Part shown: in pieces, positions 31,198 through 39,900 of the stretch
How positions within the stretch are numbered: the stretch's first letter is position 1
Layout: each line of letters starts with the position of its first letter
NCBI GenBank assembly: GCA_002418625.1
Contig: DIEM01000047.1
Coordinates: 1 to 46,214, forward strand
Source of the DNA: Firmicutes bacterium UBA5774
GTDB taxonomy: Bacteria > Bacillota > Clostridia > Peptostreptococcales > Anaerovoracaceae
Length of the DNA: 46,214 nt
Direction: 5' to 3'
Program-made: the position numbers and the translations under genes
Notes under the pieces: generated by a model
What the model was told of the DNA's origin: nothing
What the model saw: the letters and a program-made list of their open reading frames with translations, nothing else
Database searches by the model: none

Positions 31198-32412
31198 ATG
31201 CTTAGAATACTGTATATAGCAACTTCGTTCCCGGAACCGGAAAAGGGCGCGACGATCTATACGGATTTGGCGGAAACGCTGCATGAAGCAGGACATGAAA
31301 TTACGGTGGCGGTTTCAGAGCCGGCCGGAAGCAATCAACACGGCCAATTGAAAACAGAGCGCGGATTTGAGGTTCTGCGGATCATCACCGGGGACTATTA
31401 CGATGTCGGCTTCATCAGAAAGGGCATGACGACGCTGAAGATCCCGATACTGATGAGGAGAGGCATCCGAAAATATCTGAAGGACAGGGTTTTCGACTTC
31501 ATTCTCTATGAAGCGCCACCCGTTACGAATTCAGATCTTGTATGCTGGGCTGGAAAGCACTTTGGCTGTCCGAAATATCTGATGCTTAAGGATATATTTC
31601 CTCAAAACGCTGTCGATCTGGGGATCATGAAAAAAAACAGCTTTGTCTGGCGCTACTTTGCCGGCAAAGAGAAAAAGCTTTATCAAACAGCAGACTTTAT
31701 AGGCTGCATGTCGCCGGCCAACGTGAAATACATCCTGGAGCACAATTCCTGGATCGATCCTGTAAAAGTCGAGCTGTTTCCGAATACAAAGCGGCTCAGC
31801 CATGAACCGAAGCCAAACGGGCGGCCAATGAGAAAGAAGTTCGGCATTCCTGACGAATCATGCGTCTTTCTTTTCGGCGGCAACATGGGAAGGCCGCAGT
31901 ATCTGGAGCTGCTTTGCGAAACGATCAGGAAATTCAGGGATGATCAGGAATTGTTTTTCCTCTTTGTCGGCCGGGGGGCTGATAAACACAAGCTGGAGCA
32001 GACAATCAAGGAAAATGGAATACGGAATGCGCTTCTGCTTGACAATCTGCCTCGCGACGAATATGAACAGATCACGCGTGAGATCGATATCGGCCTCATC
32101 GTGCTCGATCCCCGGTTCACGATACCGAACTATCCATCACGGATATTGTCCTATATGGAGTATGCCAAACCGGTTTTGGCGGCCACGGACACGGCGACCG
32201 ACATCAGGGACCTGATCAGGGATGCGCGGCTTGGGGAATGGGTCTGGTCGGGAGATGCCCGGGCGTTTATGAATAAAGTCAAAGAAATGTCCAAATCGGC
32301 CGAGCTCGCTGAAATGGGCGGAAACGGCCGCGAATTTATAGAAAAGCATTATCAGGTACGGCGTTCGGCCGAGATCCTGGAAAGCCATTTTGATCCAGGG
32401 ACGAGGGGGTGA
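31198..32412 (+). CDS. Family 4 glycosyltransferase, WbuB-like
   Basis: A 404-residue GT-B fold glycosyltransferase. The N-terminal lobe starts LRILYIATSFPEPEKGATIYTDLAE (split; the FPEPEKGA turn is near 12-19). The C-terminal lobe carries FLFGGNMGRPQYLE (near 222) and the EX7E-like region IVLDPRFTIPNYPSRILSYMEYAKPVL, with the sugar-nucleotide phosphate site. The sequence style resembles WbuB, the transferase that adds L-FucNAc in E. coli O26-type clusters, and the next three genes make UDP-L-FucNAc. The donor assignment is therefore plausible but inferred. No membrane helix. Confidence 0.85.
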   Translation: MLRILYIATSFPEPEKGATIYTDLAETLHEAGHEITVAVSEPAGSNQHGQLKTERGFEVLRIITGDYYDVGFIRKGMTTLKIPILMRRGIRKYLKDRVFDFILYEAPPVTNSDLVCWAGKHFGCPKYLMLKDIFPQNAVDLGIMKKNSFVWRYFAGKEKKLYQTADFIGCMSPANVKYILEHNSWIDPVKVELFPNTKRLSHEPKPNGRPMRKKFGIPDESCVFLFGGNMGRPQYLELLCETIRKFRDDQELFFLFVGRGADKHKLEQTIKENGIRNALLLDNLPRDEYEQITREIDIGLIVLDPRFTIPNYPSRILSYMEYAKPVLAATDTATDIRDLIRDARLGEWVWSGDARAFMNKVKEMSKSAELAEMGGNGREFIEKHYQVRRSAEILESHFDPGTRG

Positions 32413-32416
32413 CAGG

Positions 32417-33439
32417 ATGTTCAAAGACAAGACTCTTCTGATTACCGGTGGTACAGGCTCCTTTGGGAATGCGGTCCTGAAACGGTTCCTGAATACCGAT
32501 ATACGAGAGGTCCGTATTTTTTCGCGCGACGAAAAGAAGCAGGACGATATGAGGAAGCTCTATAAAAGCGATAAGATCAAGTTCTATATCGGGGATATCA
32601 GGGATCTGCCGTCCATTAAAAACGCCATGCACGGCGTGGATTACATTTTCCAGGCGGCAGCGCTCAAGCAGGTGCCGTCCTGTGAGTTTTTTCCGTTAGA
32701 AGCCGTCAAGACCAATGTGCTCGGAACGGACAACGTCCTGACCGCTGCAATTGAAAGCGGTGTATCAAAGGTGATCTGCCTGTCGACCGACAAGGCTGCG
32801 TATCCGATCAATGCCATGGGCATATCCAAGGCGATGATGGAGAAAGTCCTTGTAGCTAAGTCAAAGACGGTAGACCCTGACAAAACGATGATATGCGGGA
32901 CGCGGTACGGCAATGTCATGGCTTCGCGAGGCTCGGTGATCCCATTGTTCATCGATCAGATTAAAGCCGGTCTCCCGCTGACAGTAACAGACCCCGGAAT
33001 GACACGGTTCCTCATGAGCCTCGAAGAGGCTGTGGAGCTGGTGCTGTTCGCTTTCAGCAACGCGAAGGCCGGCGACATCATGGTCCAGAAATCACCGGCT
33101 TCGACCATAGGGGATCTGGCGCTGGCTGTCAGGGAAATATTCGGCGCAGACAATGAAATCAAGGTGATAGGAACGCGCCACGGCGAAAAAACATTTGAGA
33201 CTTTGCTGACCAGAGAGGAAAATCTCGTGGCCGCCGACCTTGGAAGATTCTTTAGAGTGCCTGCAGATTCAAGAGATCTGAACTATGACAAATATTTTAT
33301 AATCGGAAACCGAAAGCTTTCATCCGGTGAAGAATACAACTCCAACAACACCGAAAGACTGAATGTCGAACAGATCAAGCAGAAGCTTCTGAAGCTTGAC
33401 TATGTGCAACAGGAGCTGGAAGGCTGGAAAAGACAATGA
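32417..33439 (+). CDS. fnlA: UDP-GlcNAc 4,6-dehydratase/5-epimerase (FnlA/WbjB/CapE)
   Basis: A 340-residue SDR enzyme that performs 4,6-dehydration with 5-epimerisation (and 3-epimerisation) of UDP-GlcNAc, the first step to UDP-L-FucNAc. LLITGGTGSFGNAVL is the NAD site; STDKAAYPINAMGISKAMMEK (split; about residues 127-147) holds the catalytic Lys and the atypical MxxxK in place of YxxxK seen in this subfamily. Length fits FnlA (about 344). ATG 32417 is used; earlier in-frame starts lie within the preceding gene. It is followed by fnlB with a 4-base overlap and by fnlC, the complete known set in the standard order. Confidence 0.93.
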   Translation: MFKDKTLLITGGTGSFGNAVLKRFLNTDIREVRIFSRDEKKQDDMRKLYKSDKIKFYIGDIRDLPSIKNAMHGVDYIFQAAALKQVPSCEFFPLEAVKTNVLGTDNVLTAAIESGVSKVICLSTDKAAYPINAMGISKAMMEKVLVAKSKTVDPDKTMICGTRYGNVMASRGSVIPLFIDQIKAGLPLTVTDPGMTRFLMSLEEAVELVLFAFSNAKAGDIMVQKSPASTIGDLALAVREIFGADNEIKVIGTRHGEKTFETLLTREENLVAADLGRFFRVPADSRDLNYDKYFIIGNRKLSSGEEYNSNNTERLNVEQIKQKLLKLDYVQQELEGWKRQ

Positions 33440-34545
33440 AAATACTCGTGACGGGATCGCAGGGCTTTGTCGGTAAAAACCTGACGGCGGAGCTGCATAA
33501 TCAACTTTATGCAGATATATTCGAATACGATATCGGAACAGATCCCTCGCTATTGGATGCCTATTGCGCGGACGCCGATTTTGTATTCCATCTCGCAGGC
33601 GTCAACAGGCCGGAGCATGAGTCTGAATTCATGAAGGGCAACTTTGGGTTCACATCGACGCTATTGGATACATTGAAGCGTCATGGCAACAAATGCCCCG
33701 TCATGATCGCCTCATCCATACAGGCTGCTTTGGACAATCCGTACGGCCGCAGCAAGAAGGCCGGAGAAGATCTGATGCTTGAGTATGCCGGGGAAACCGG
33801 CGCGACAGTTCTGATCTACCGCTTTCCGAATGTTTTTGGAAAATGGTGCAGACCGAACTATAACAGCGCGATCGCGACATTCTGCAGCAATGTGGCGAAC
33901 AGCCTCCCTATAGAGATCAACGATCCGGATGTGATCATGTCGCTGGTCTATATAGACGATGTTGTCGAAGAACTGATCCGTGCCCTGAAAGGCCTGGAGA
34001 AAAGAGCCGGGGATTATTGCGAAGTTGCTCCGGTCCATAAGGCGAGGCTCGGAGACATCCTGGAACTGATCAGATCATTCGCGAAAAGCAGGGAAAACCT
34101 CCTCGTGCCTGACATGAGGGATAATTTCACGAAAAAACTCTACAGCACCTATTTGAGTTACCTGCCGCAGGATGGATTCAGCTATCCGCTCAGAACAAGT
34201 AAAGACAGCAGGGGAGCCTTTGCGGAATTTCTCAGGACGGCTGACAGAGGCCAGGTTTCCGTCAACATCGTGAAGCCGGGAATAACAAAAGGAAACCACT
34301 GGCACCATACCAAGAGCGAAAAATTTCTCGTCGTGAGCGGCAAGGCCGTGATCCGATTTCGGCAGATCGGCAGCGAAGCGGCGTTTGAGTATCATATGAG
34401 CGCAGAAAAGCTCGAAGCAGTCGATATCCCGGCTGGATACACCCATAATATCGAGAACACCGGAGACACGGATATGGTATTCCTGATATGGGCGAACGAG
34501 CAGTATGATCCGGAACATCCGGACACCTATTTTATGGAGGTCTGA
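33436..34545 (+). CDS. fnlB: UDP-FucNAc pathway reductase/epimerase (FnlB/WbjC/CapF)
   Basis: A 369-residue two-domain enzyme. The N-terminal SDR domain (about 1-245) starts KILVTGSQGFVGKNL and carries NPYGRSKKAGEDLML with the Tyr-Lys pair; the C-terminal cupin domain (about 250-369) has VKPGITKGNHWHHTKSEKFL, a metal-binding His-rich motif. In CapF the cupin epimerises C3 and the SDR reduces C4, giving UDP-6-deoxy-L-TalNAc. It overlaps fnlA by 4 bases and ends 1 base before the fnlC start codon. Complete. Confidence 0.93.
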   Translation: MKILVTGSQGFVGKNLTAELHNQLYADIFEYDIGTDPSLLDAYCADADFVFHLAGVNRPEHESEFMKGNFGFTSTLLDTLKRHGNKCPVMIASSIQAALDNPYGRSKKAGEDLMLEYAGETGATVLIYRFPNVFGKWCRPNYNSAIATFCSNVANSLPIEINDPDVIMSLVYIDDVVEELIRALKGLEKRAGDYCEVAPVHKARLGDILELIRSFAKSRENLLVPDMRDNFTKKLYSTYLSYLPQDGFSYPLRTSKDSRGAFAEFLRTADRGQVSVNIVKPGITKGNHWHHTKSEKFLVVSGKAVIRFRQIGSEAAFEYHMSAEKLEAVDIPAGYTHNIENTGDTDMVFLIWANEQYDPEHPDTYFMEV

Positions 34546-34546
34546 T

Positions 34547-35680
34547 ATGATAAAGAAACTCAAGGTGATGACTGTCGTGGGAACGAGGCCGGAAATCATC
34601 AGGCTGTCTGCAATCATCAATAAACTGGAAGCTTCGGAAGCAATCGACCACACCCTTGTCCATACCGGCCAGAATTATGATTATGAGCTCAATGAAGTTT
34701 TCTTTGAGGATTTCAAGCTTAAGAAGCCTGATCATTTCCTTGAAGCGGCCGCAGCAACGCCAATGGAAACGATCGGCAATATCCTTTCAAGGATCGATGT
34801 GGTTTTGGAGAAGGTCAAGCCCGATGCTTTTCTGGTATTGGGAGATACGAACAGCTGCCTTTGCGCGATCGCGGCAAAGCGGAGGCACGTTCCGGTGTTT
34901 CACATGGAAGCCGGGAACCGCTGCTTTGACTATAGGGTGCCGGAGGAAACGAACCGGAGGATCGTGGATCATGTCGCGGACATAAACATGACCTACAGCG
35001 ATATCGCAAGAGAATATCTGCTGCAGGAAGGATTTCCCCCAGACAGGATCATCAAGACGGGCAGCCCAATGACGGAAGTGATCGGATCAAGGCTTGAAGA
35101 CATCGAAAAATCCGATATCCTTGAAAGATTGGGGCTTCGTGAGCGCTCATACTTTGTCGTTTCAGCCCACAGGGAGGAAAACATCGACGACGCCTCCAAT
35201 TTCCATGAGCTGGCCGGCAGCCTGAATGCCATTGCGGATCGTTTCGGGATTCCGGTCATTGTCAGCACCCATCCGAGGACCAGGAACATGATCAATGAAA
35301 GCAAGATCGTGTTCAATAGCCTGATAAAACTGCTCAATCCGCTCGGTTTCAATGATTACGTCAAGCTGCAGACACGAGCCAAAGCGGTGCTGAGCGACAG
35401 CGGGACCATCAGCGAAGAAGCTTCCATCCTGCGCTTTCCGGCATTGAACATCAGACAGGCGCACGAGCGGCCCGAAGCCATGGAAGAAGCCTCCGTCATG
35501 ATGGTGGGCCTTTGCAGCGACAGGATCCTGCAGGGGCTGGCGGTCCTTGAAACACAAAAGACGGACACGCTGCGGCCTGTAGCGGATTATAGCATGGAGA
35601 ATGTATCGGACAAGATCCTGAGGATCATATTGTCATACACCGATTATGTGAATAGAGTTGTCTGGGGGAGCTTGCGATAG
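34547..35680 (+). CDS. fnlC: UDP-N-acetyl-L-fucosamine synthase, C2 epimerase (FnlC/WbjD/CapG)
   Basis: A 377-residue non-hydrolysing UDP-HexNAc 2-epimerase of GT-B fold. VMTVVGTRPEIIRLS is the family start; HTGQNYDYELNEVFF (near 38), VLGDTNSCL (near 98), FHMEAGNRCFDYRVPEETNR (near 118) and SDSGTISEEASIL (near 284) are the expected motifs with catalytic Asp, Glu and His. It ends the UDP-L-FucNAc pathway by inverting C2. Start is ATG 34547 with GGAGG at 34536-34540; an earlier start lies inside fnlB. WecB-type UDP-GlcNAc epimerases are close relatives, but position behind fnlAB fixes the assignment. Confidence 0.92.
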   Translation: MIKKLKVMTVVGTRPEIIRLSAIINKLEASEAIDHTLVHTGQNYDYELNEVFFEDFKLKKPDHFLEAAAATPMETIGNILSRIDVVLEKVKPDAFLVLGDTNSCLCAIAAKRRHVPVFHMEAGNRCFDYRVPEETNRRIVDHVADINMTYSDIAREYLLQEGFPPDRIIKTGSPMTEVIGSRLEDIEKSDILERLGLRERSYFVVSAHREENIDDASNFHELAGSLNAIADRFGIPVIVSTHPRTRNMINESKIVFNSLIKLLNPLGFNDYVKLQTRAKAVLSDSGTISEEASILRFPALNIRQAHERPEAMEEASVMMVGLCSDRILQGLAVLETQKTDTLRPVADYSMENVSDKILRIILSYTDYVNRVVWGSLR

Positions 35681-35681
35681 C

Positions 35682-36323
35682 ATGGTGAAGCAAATGGATT
35701 TGAAATTTTTGATATCCAAATTGATTTTAAAACTGCAGATTCCGTCAATCAGGAATTCCAGGATCGACAAAACAGCCAGAGTCTGTTCAGCCTCGAATGT
35801 CGTGGATGTGAAAATGGGAAGATACTCTTATATCGGCAATTGCTGCACCGCTGTAAATGTTGAAATTGGAAATTTCTGCTCGATCGGGGATCATTGCATC
35901 ATAGGCGGTGCGAGCCATCCGATCGAATGGGTGTCGACCTCGCCGGTATTTCATTCGGGCAGAAACATCCTGAAAAAAAATTTCTCGGCACATTCGTACA
36001 AGACGTCGAAAAGGACGGTCATCGGAAACGATGTCTGGATCGGTGACTGCTGCCTGATCAGAAGCGGCGTCATAATAGGCGACGGTGCGGTTGTCGGGAT
36101 GGGGTCCGTTCTCACAAAAGACGTCGAACCCTATGCCATCGTGGCCGGCAATCCGGCCAGGGAATTAAGGAAACGGTTTGACAAGGACACTATCGAGGCG
36201 CTGATCAAGAGTCGCTGGTGGAACCGGAGTGACGATGATCTTAAGCGGATGTCCGTGGATATCGAAGATCCTTGTTCATTCCTGGCGGCCGGAGGGGATA
36301 ATCATGAAGATCGTGCATATTGA
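35682..36323 (+). CDS. CatB-type hexapeptide-repeat O-acetyltransferase
   Basis: A 213-residue left-handed beta-helix acyltransferase. Hexapeptide repeats run from about residue 36 to 85 (MGRYSYIGNCCTAVNVEIGN, then FCSIGDHCIIGGASHP) and again from about 112 to 145 (VIGNDVWIGDCCLI, then VIIGDGAVVGMGSVLTKDV). The His of GASHPIEW is the likely catalytic base, and AGNPARELRKRF is the usual C-terminal segment. It uses acetyl-CoA to acetylate a sugar hydroxyl (or amine). ATG 35682 follows GGGGGAG (35664-35670), just after the fnlC stop. The glycosyltransferase that follows starts inside its last 20 bases. Confidence 0.9.
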   Translation: MVKQMDLKFLISKLILKLQIPSIRNSRIDKTARVCSASNVVDVKMGRYSYIGNCCTAVNVEIGNFCSIGDHCIIGGASHPIEWVSTSPVFHSGRNILKKNFSAHSYKTSKRTVIGNDVWIGDCCLIRSGVIIGDGAVVGMGSVLTKDVEPYAIVAGNPARELRKRFDKDTIEALIKSRWWNRSDDDLKRMSVDIEDPCSFLAAGGDNHEDRAY

Positions 36324-37515
36324 TGAAACTTTCCATCCGCTCTATGGTTATCAGGTCAACCCGCTGGCGAAATTCCAAAGCAGGCAGGGACATGATGTTT
36401 ATATCGTAACCGTTGACAAGGACATGATCTATCCTGTATATCAGGAATTCGGGGACAGCGGGGAAAACATGGATCAGCATGACGAAAAATACATGGCGGA
36501 ATCGGGAGTCAAAATCATCAGGGTGCCCGTGCGGCGATATATCTCCAACAGAGCTATATATACGAACGAGCTGTTCCGGGTAATCAGCCGGCTGGAGCCC
36601 GATATCGTGTTCGCGCATCTTGTCGAATCCTATGCGTCGATCGTGCTGCTGTTCAGGCGTAAGGATTACCCCATCGTCTTCGATTCCCATATGCTGGCGA
36701 TGGCCAGCAGAAACAGGCTGGCCGGAGCATACGAGCTTTTTTATAGACTGATCCTCAGCAGAATCATAAAACGAAATAAATTTATCGTGATAAGAGCGCA
36801 GGATGATGATTACGTCATTTCACATCTGGGCATACCGGCCGAACTGGCGCCATTCATTTCCTTTGGCTCTGACACGAGCCTTTTCAGGCCCGACAGCGAA
36901 GAAAGGATCAGGTTCAGAAGCGAGCACGGAATTTCAGAGGATGATTTTGTGGTGATATATACGGGCAAACTTACAGAATCAAAAGGCGGGCTCTTTCTTG
37001 CTAATGGCATCAGAACCAAACTGATTCCCAAAACCGGCCGCCAGGTGGTTTTCGTGATCGTCGGCAGTGTGGCCGACGCATACGGAAAGGAGGTCGAGCG
37101 CGTTTTCTCCGAATCGGAAAATCGGATCATCCGTTTTCCAACACAGAATTATACGGATCTGCCACGGTTTTACCAGGCCGGCGATCTGTCGGTCTTTCCA
37201 ACGCAGTGCAGCTTGAGCTTCTATGATGCGCAGGCCTGCGGACTGCCTGTCGTTTCGGAGGATAACAGCATCAACGCAGACCGATGCAGCCATGAAAACG
37301 GATCAGTCTTCAAAGCCGGGGATCAGGAGGATTTCAGAAGGAAAATACTGGATCATGCAGAGATGGACGGGCAAAAATATCAGGAAATAAGTCGGAATGC
37401 GATTTCATATATAATAGAGAACTTCGACTACGAGCATATAACAAAGCAATATACAGCGATACTTGAACGGGAATATGACAGATTTCGAGCCGAATGGAAG
37501 GACCGTAAGCAATGA
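36304..37515 (+). CDS. Family 4 glycosyltransferase (second of three)
   Basis: A 403-residue GT-B fold enzyme. The N-terminus KIVHIDETFHPLYGYQVNPL is a recognisable glycosyltransferase opening with an acceptor-side glycine loop; VVIYTGKLTESKGGLFL (near 223) starts the donor-binding lobe and FPTQCSLSFYDAQACGLPVV (about 298-317) is the family 4 donor site, with Tyr-Asp where many have ExxG. ATG 36304 has GGAGGGG 6 bases upstream and overlaps the acetyltransferase gene by 20 bases. It overlaps the next gene by 4 bases. Donor and acceptor unknown. Confidence 0.88.
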   Translation: MKIVHIDETFHPLYGYQVNPLAKFQSRQGHDVYIVTVDKDMIYPVYQEFGDSGENMDQHDEKYMAESGVKIIRVPVRRYISNRAIYTNELFRVISRLEPDIVFAHLVESYASIVLLFRRKDYPIVFDSHMLAMASRNRLAGAYELFYRLILSRIIKRNKFIVIRAQDDDYVISHLGIPAELAPFISFGSDTSLFRPDSEERIRFRSEHGISEDDFVVIYTGKLTESKGGLFLANGIRTKLIPKTGRQVVFVIVGSVADAYGKEVERVFSESENRIIRFPTQNYTDLPRFYQAGDLSVFPTQCSLSFYDAQACGLPVVSEDNSINADRCSHENGSVFKAGDQEDFRRKILDHAEMDGQKYQEISRNAISYIIENFDYEHITKQYTAILEREYDRFRAEWKDRKQ

Positions 37516-38618
37516 GGATTTGTTATTTGCTGGGAGGTTTTACAGATAACGGCGGTATCGGCAGGGTCACTTCGATTCTGGCGAACAGTCTATGCAAGGA
37601 TCAGGAATATGCTATTTATGCGCTTAGCTTTTTCGATACGCATAAGCAGGATCTTTATCATATGGAACCGGAGATCATCAGGAACCATTTGTTTGCCGAT
37701 CCCTTGAATATGAGAAAGGCGATTTTGACCGGCGGGATCAAAAGATTGAAGGCGTATTTGAATGAAAATGACATCGACATACTGATCGCCTGCGGCGCTT
37801 TGTATTATCCGATTTCCATACTTGCCTGCAGAGGTGGAAAAACAAGATGTATCTGCTGGGAGCATTCAAATGTATCCAATGCCAAGGACCATTCCTTCCA
37901 GCTGCTGTGCAGGAGATTTGGGGCGAAAAACGCGGATATTGTCGTTACGCTGACAAAGCATGATCAAAAGAGTTTTACAGGTGAATACGGCATCGGCAAT
38001 GTCGCTCAGATTTATAATCCGATCGATGAAGAGGCCATCCGGCATGTGAAGGATTACAACGAGAGCTCCAAAAAGATATTAAGTGTCGGGCGCCTGTCTT
38101 ATCAAAAGAATTTTGAACTGCTGGTTGAGATCGCTAAAGAAATACTGCCGCGAAATCCGGGCTGGAGCTGGGATATTTACGGGCAGGGCGATTTGAAGGA
38201 TCTGCTTCAGGAGCGGATCGTCAGTTATGGGCTGGAAAGCCGCCTGACCCTTAAAGGCCAGGTCGGCAATCTATATGAATTATACAATGATTATTCCATG
38301 CTTGTGATGACCTCCCGGTACGAGGGGTTCCCGATGACTTTGCTGGAAGGCATGGCGTTCGGGCTTCCGCTGATCAGTTTCGATATATTGACCGGCCCCA
38401 ATGAAATCATTCGCGACGGGGAAAACGGTTATCTGATCGATCCTTTCTCCAAAGAGGCCATGATCGCGTGCGTCAACAAATTGATATCCGACAGTGCACT
38501 GCGTGCCAATATGTCGAAGTATGGCAAAAATGACTGCGGAAGGTTCAGATTGGATGCCATTGAGAAGGAATGGAAGATGATTTTCAACGAACTCCTCCGA
38601 TCGAACGGTGGAAATTGA
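37512..38618 (+). CDS. Family 4 glycosyltransferase (third of three)
   Basis: A 368-residue GT-B fold glycosyltransferase of the GalNAc/amylovoran type. ICYLLGGFTDNGGIGRVTSIL at the start (split; GGIGR loop near 15) binds the acceptor; ILSVGRLSYQKNFELLV (near 187) and MTSRYEGFPMTLLEGMAFGLPLI (about 260-282, containing the EGFxxxxxE donor motif) define family 4. It is coupled to the gene before (ATGA overlap). Linkage and sugar cannot be read from sequence. Confidence 0.9.
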   Translation: MRICYLLGGFTDNGGIGRVTSILANSLCKDQEYAIYALSFFDTHKQDLYHMEPEIIRNHLFADPLNMRKAILTGGIKRLKAYLNENDIDILIACGALYYPISILACRGGKTRCICWEHSNVSNAKDHSFQLLCRRFGAKNADIVVTLTKHDQKSFTGEYGIGNVAQIYNPIDEEAIRHVKDYNESSKKILSVGRLSYQKNFELLVEIAKEILPRNPGWSWDIYGQGDLKDLLQERIVSYGLESRLTLKGQVGNLYELYNDYSMLVMTSRYEGFPMTLLEGMAFGLPLISFDILTGPNEIIRDGENGYLIDPFSKEAMIACVNKLISDSALRANMSKYGKNDCGRFRLDAIEKEWKMIFNELLRSNGGN

Positions 38619-38636
38619 CAGGAGCAAAAGAAATCC

Positions 38637-39896
38637 ATGTATGAGAAATTGGATTCAAACAACTTGAAGACAGCCCATCCGCTTTTGACCCTGCTCTTCT
38701 GCGGTTATTTATTCTATAGTTTTTTTGAAATATATCTGAATCCCATCATCGGAGATTCCGGAAAGTATCTCATTTTCTTGATAATTTTGTTATTTTTTAT
38801 CAGTTACAGAAGTATCAATATTGAAATAAAATGGTATCACTTCCTTGTTCTTTTATGGCTCCTGCTAAAAGTGGCCTCTATTTACTGGGCGTCCTTCAAC
38901 TACATCGTCCAGCTTCACTTTTTATCACAAATGGGGATGGTGGCGTTGTTCATCATAATGACATTTGTCGATTTCGATGAAAAATTTACCACCGCAATCG
39001 TCAATACATTATTTTTTTCAAGTGGTTTGACGGGAATCCTCTGTCTTTTTTTCAGCAGCCCGTACCTTGGTATATTCGATGCGAGACAGGTGCTTACCCT
39101 GATGGGCAGCCAGACCGATCCGAACAATCAAAGCGCCTATCTGCTGGTCGGCATCGCGATAGGCCTCTATTGGATATTTGATGGCAAGGGCAGCAGCCTT
39201 TTCAGAATGATCCTGCTTGGCAGCATTGCAGTGAATATTTACGCTATATTTTTGACCGGCTCGCGGGGCGGTCTGCTGTCCGCGGCCCTGATCGCGGTAT
39301 GTGCCGCATTGCTCGTCGATAAGGGAGGACATCTGATTTCGTTGAATACGGTCAGAAATGCACTGGCAGTAGGGTTGTCGGGCTTTGGGGTCTATTGTGC
39401 CGTCAAATTTTTTCTGCCAGCCGATATATTGGCAAGATTATTCGATTTATCGGATTATGCCGGAGGAAGCGGCAGAGTTGAGCTTTGGGGCAATGCGCTC
39501 GAATTATTCAAGGACAATCCCCTGATCGGAGGCGGATGGGGATCTTATTGGGGCTATAACGGCTACTACGAGGTCGTCCACAATACCTTCATCAGTGTGC
39601 TGGCCGATAGTGGCCTGATAGGATTCGCACTGTTGTTCATTCCCTTGGTCTATTTGGCTGTGAAGTCTTTGGAACAGCGCTTTGCACTGTCATTTTTGAT
39701 TTTGATCGCAGGGCTTGCACCGGCATTTTTCCTGGACGCGATCAATAAGAGGTTTTTTTGGAACGCGATCATCATTGCCTTCGTTCTGATCAACGGTCAT
39801 CAGCGGCAGGCTCAGGAAATTCAGGAAGTTCAGGAAATCCAGGGAGACGGGGATGAGAGGGGAATCGCGGCCGTGAAGGAGTATGGAAAGAGGTGA
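38637..39896 (+). CDS. O-antigen polymerase/ligase-like membrane protein (Wzy candidate)
   Basis: A 419-residue polytopic membrane protein with 10 or more hydrophobic segments. LTGSRGGLLSAALIAV (about 202-217) and the large outer loop GGGWGSYWGYNGYYEVVHNTFISVLADSG (split; the HNTF-xxxLADSG motif near 317-327) are hallmarks of the Wzy_C/O-antigen ligase family. It is the only such protein in the window, so it is the likely repeat-unit polymerase. The C-terminal cytoplasmic tail after residue 385 holds an unusual Gln/Glu-rich repeat (QEIQEVQEIQ) from a 9-base DNA repeat. AGGAG lies before the ATG. Confidence 0.85.
   Translation: MYEKLDSNNLKTAHPLLTLLFCGYLFYSFFEIYLNPIIGDSGKYLIFLIILLFFISYRSINIEIKWYHFLVLLWLLLKVASIYWASFNYIVQLHFLSQMGMVALFIIMTFVDFDEKFTTAIVNTLFFSSGLTGILCLFFSSPYLGIFDARQVLTLMGSQTDPNNQSAYLLVGIAIGLYWIFDGKGSSLFRMILLGSIAVNIYAIFLTGSRGGLLSAALIAVCAALLVDKGGHLISLNTVRNALAVGLSGFGVYCAVKFFLPADILARLFDLSDYAGGSGRVELWGNALELFKDNPLIGGGWGSYWGYNGYYEVVHNTFISVLADSGLIGFALLFIPLVYLAVKSLEQRFALSFLILIAGLAPAFFLDAINKRFFWNAIIIAFVLINGHQRQAQEIQEVQEIQGDGDERGIAAVKEYGKR
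39813..39848 (+). repeat. Four tandem 9-base repeats in the Wzy-like gene
   Basis: CAGGAAATT, CAGGAAGTT, CAGGAAATC and CAGGGAGAC stand in a row, each three codons, and encode QEI-QEV-QEI-QGD in the cytoplasmic tail. The period keeps the frame, so slippage would change tail length by steps of three residues without breaking the gene. Confidence 0.75.
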
Positions 39897-39900
39897 AGAC

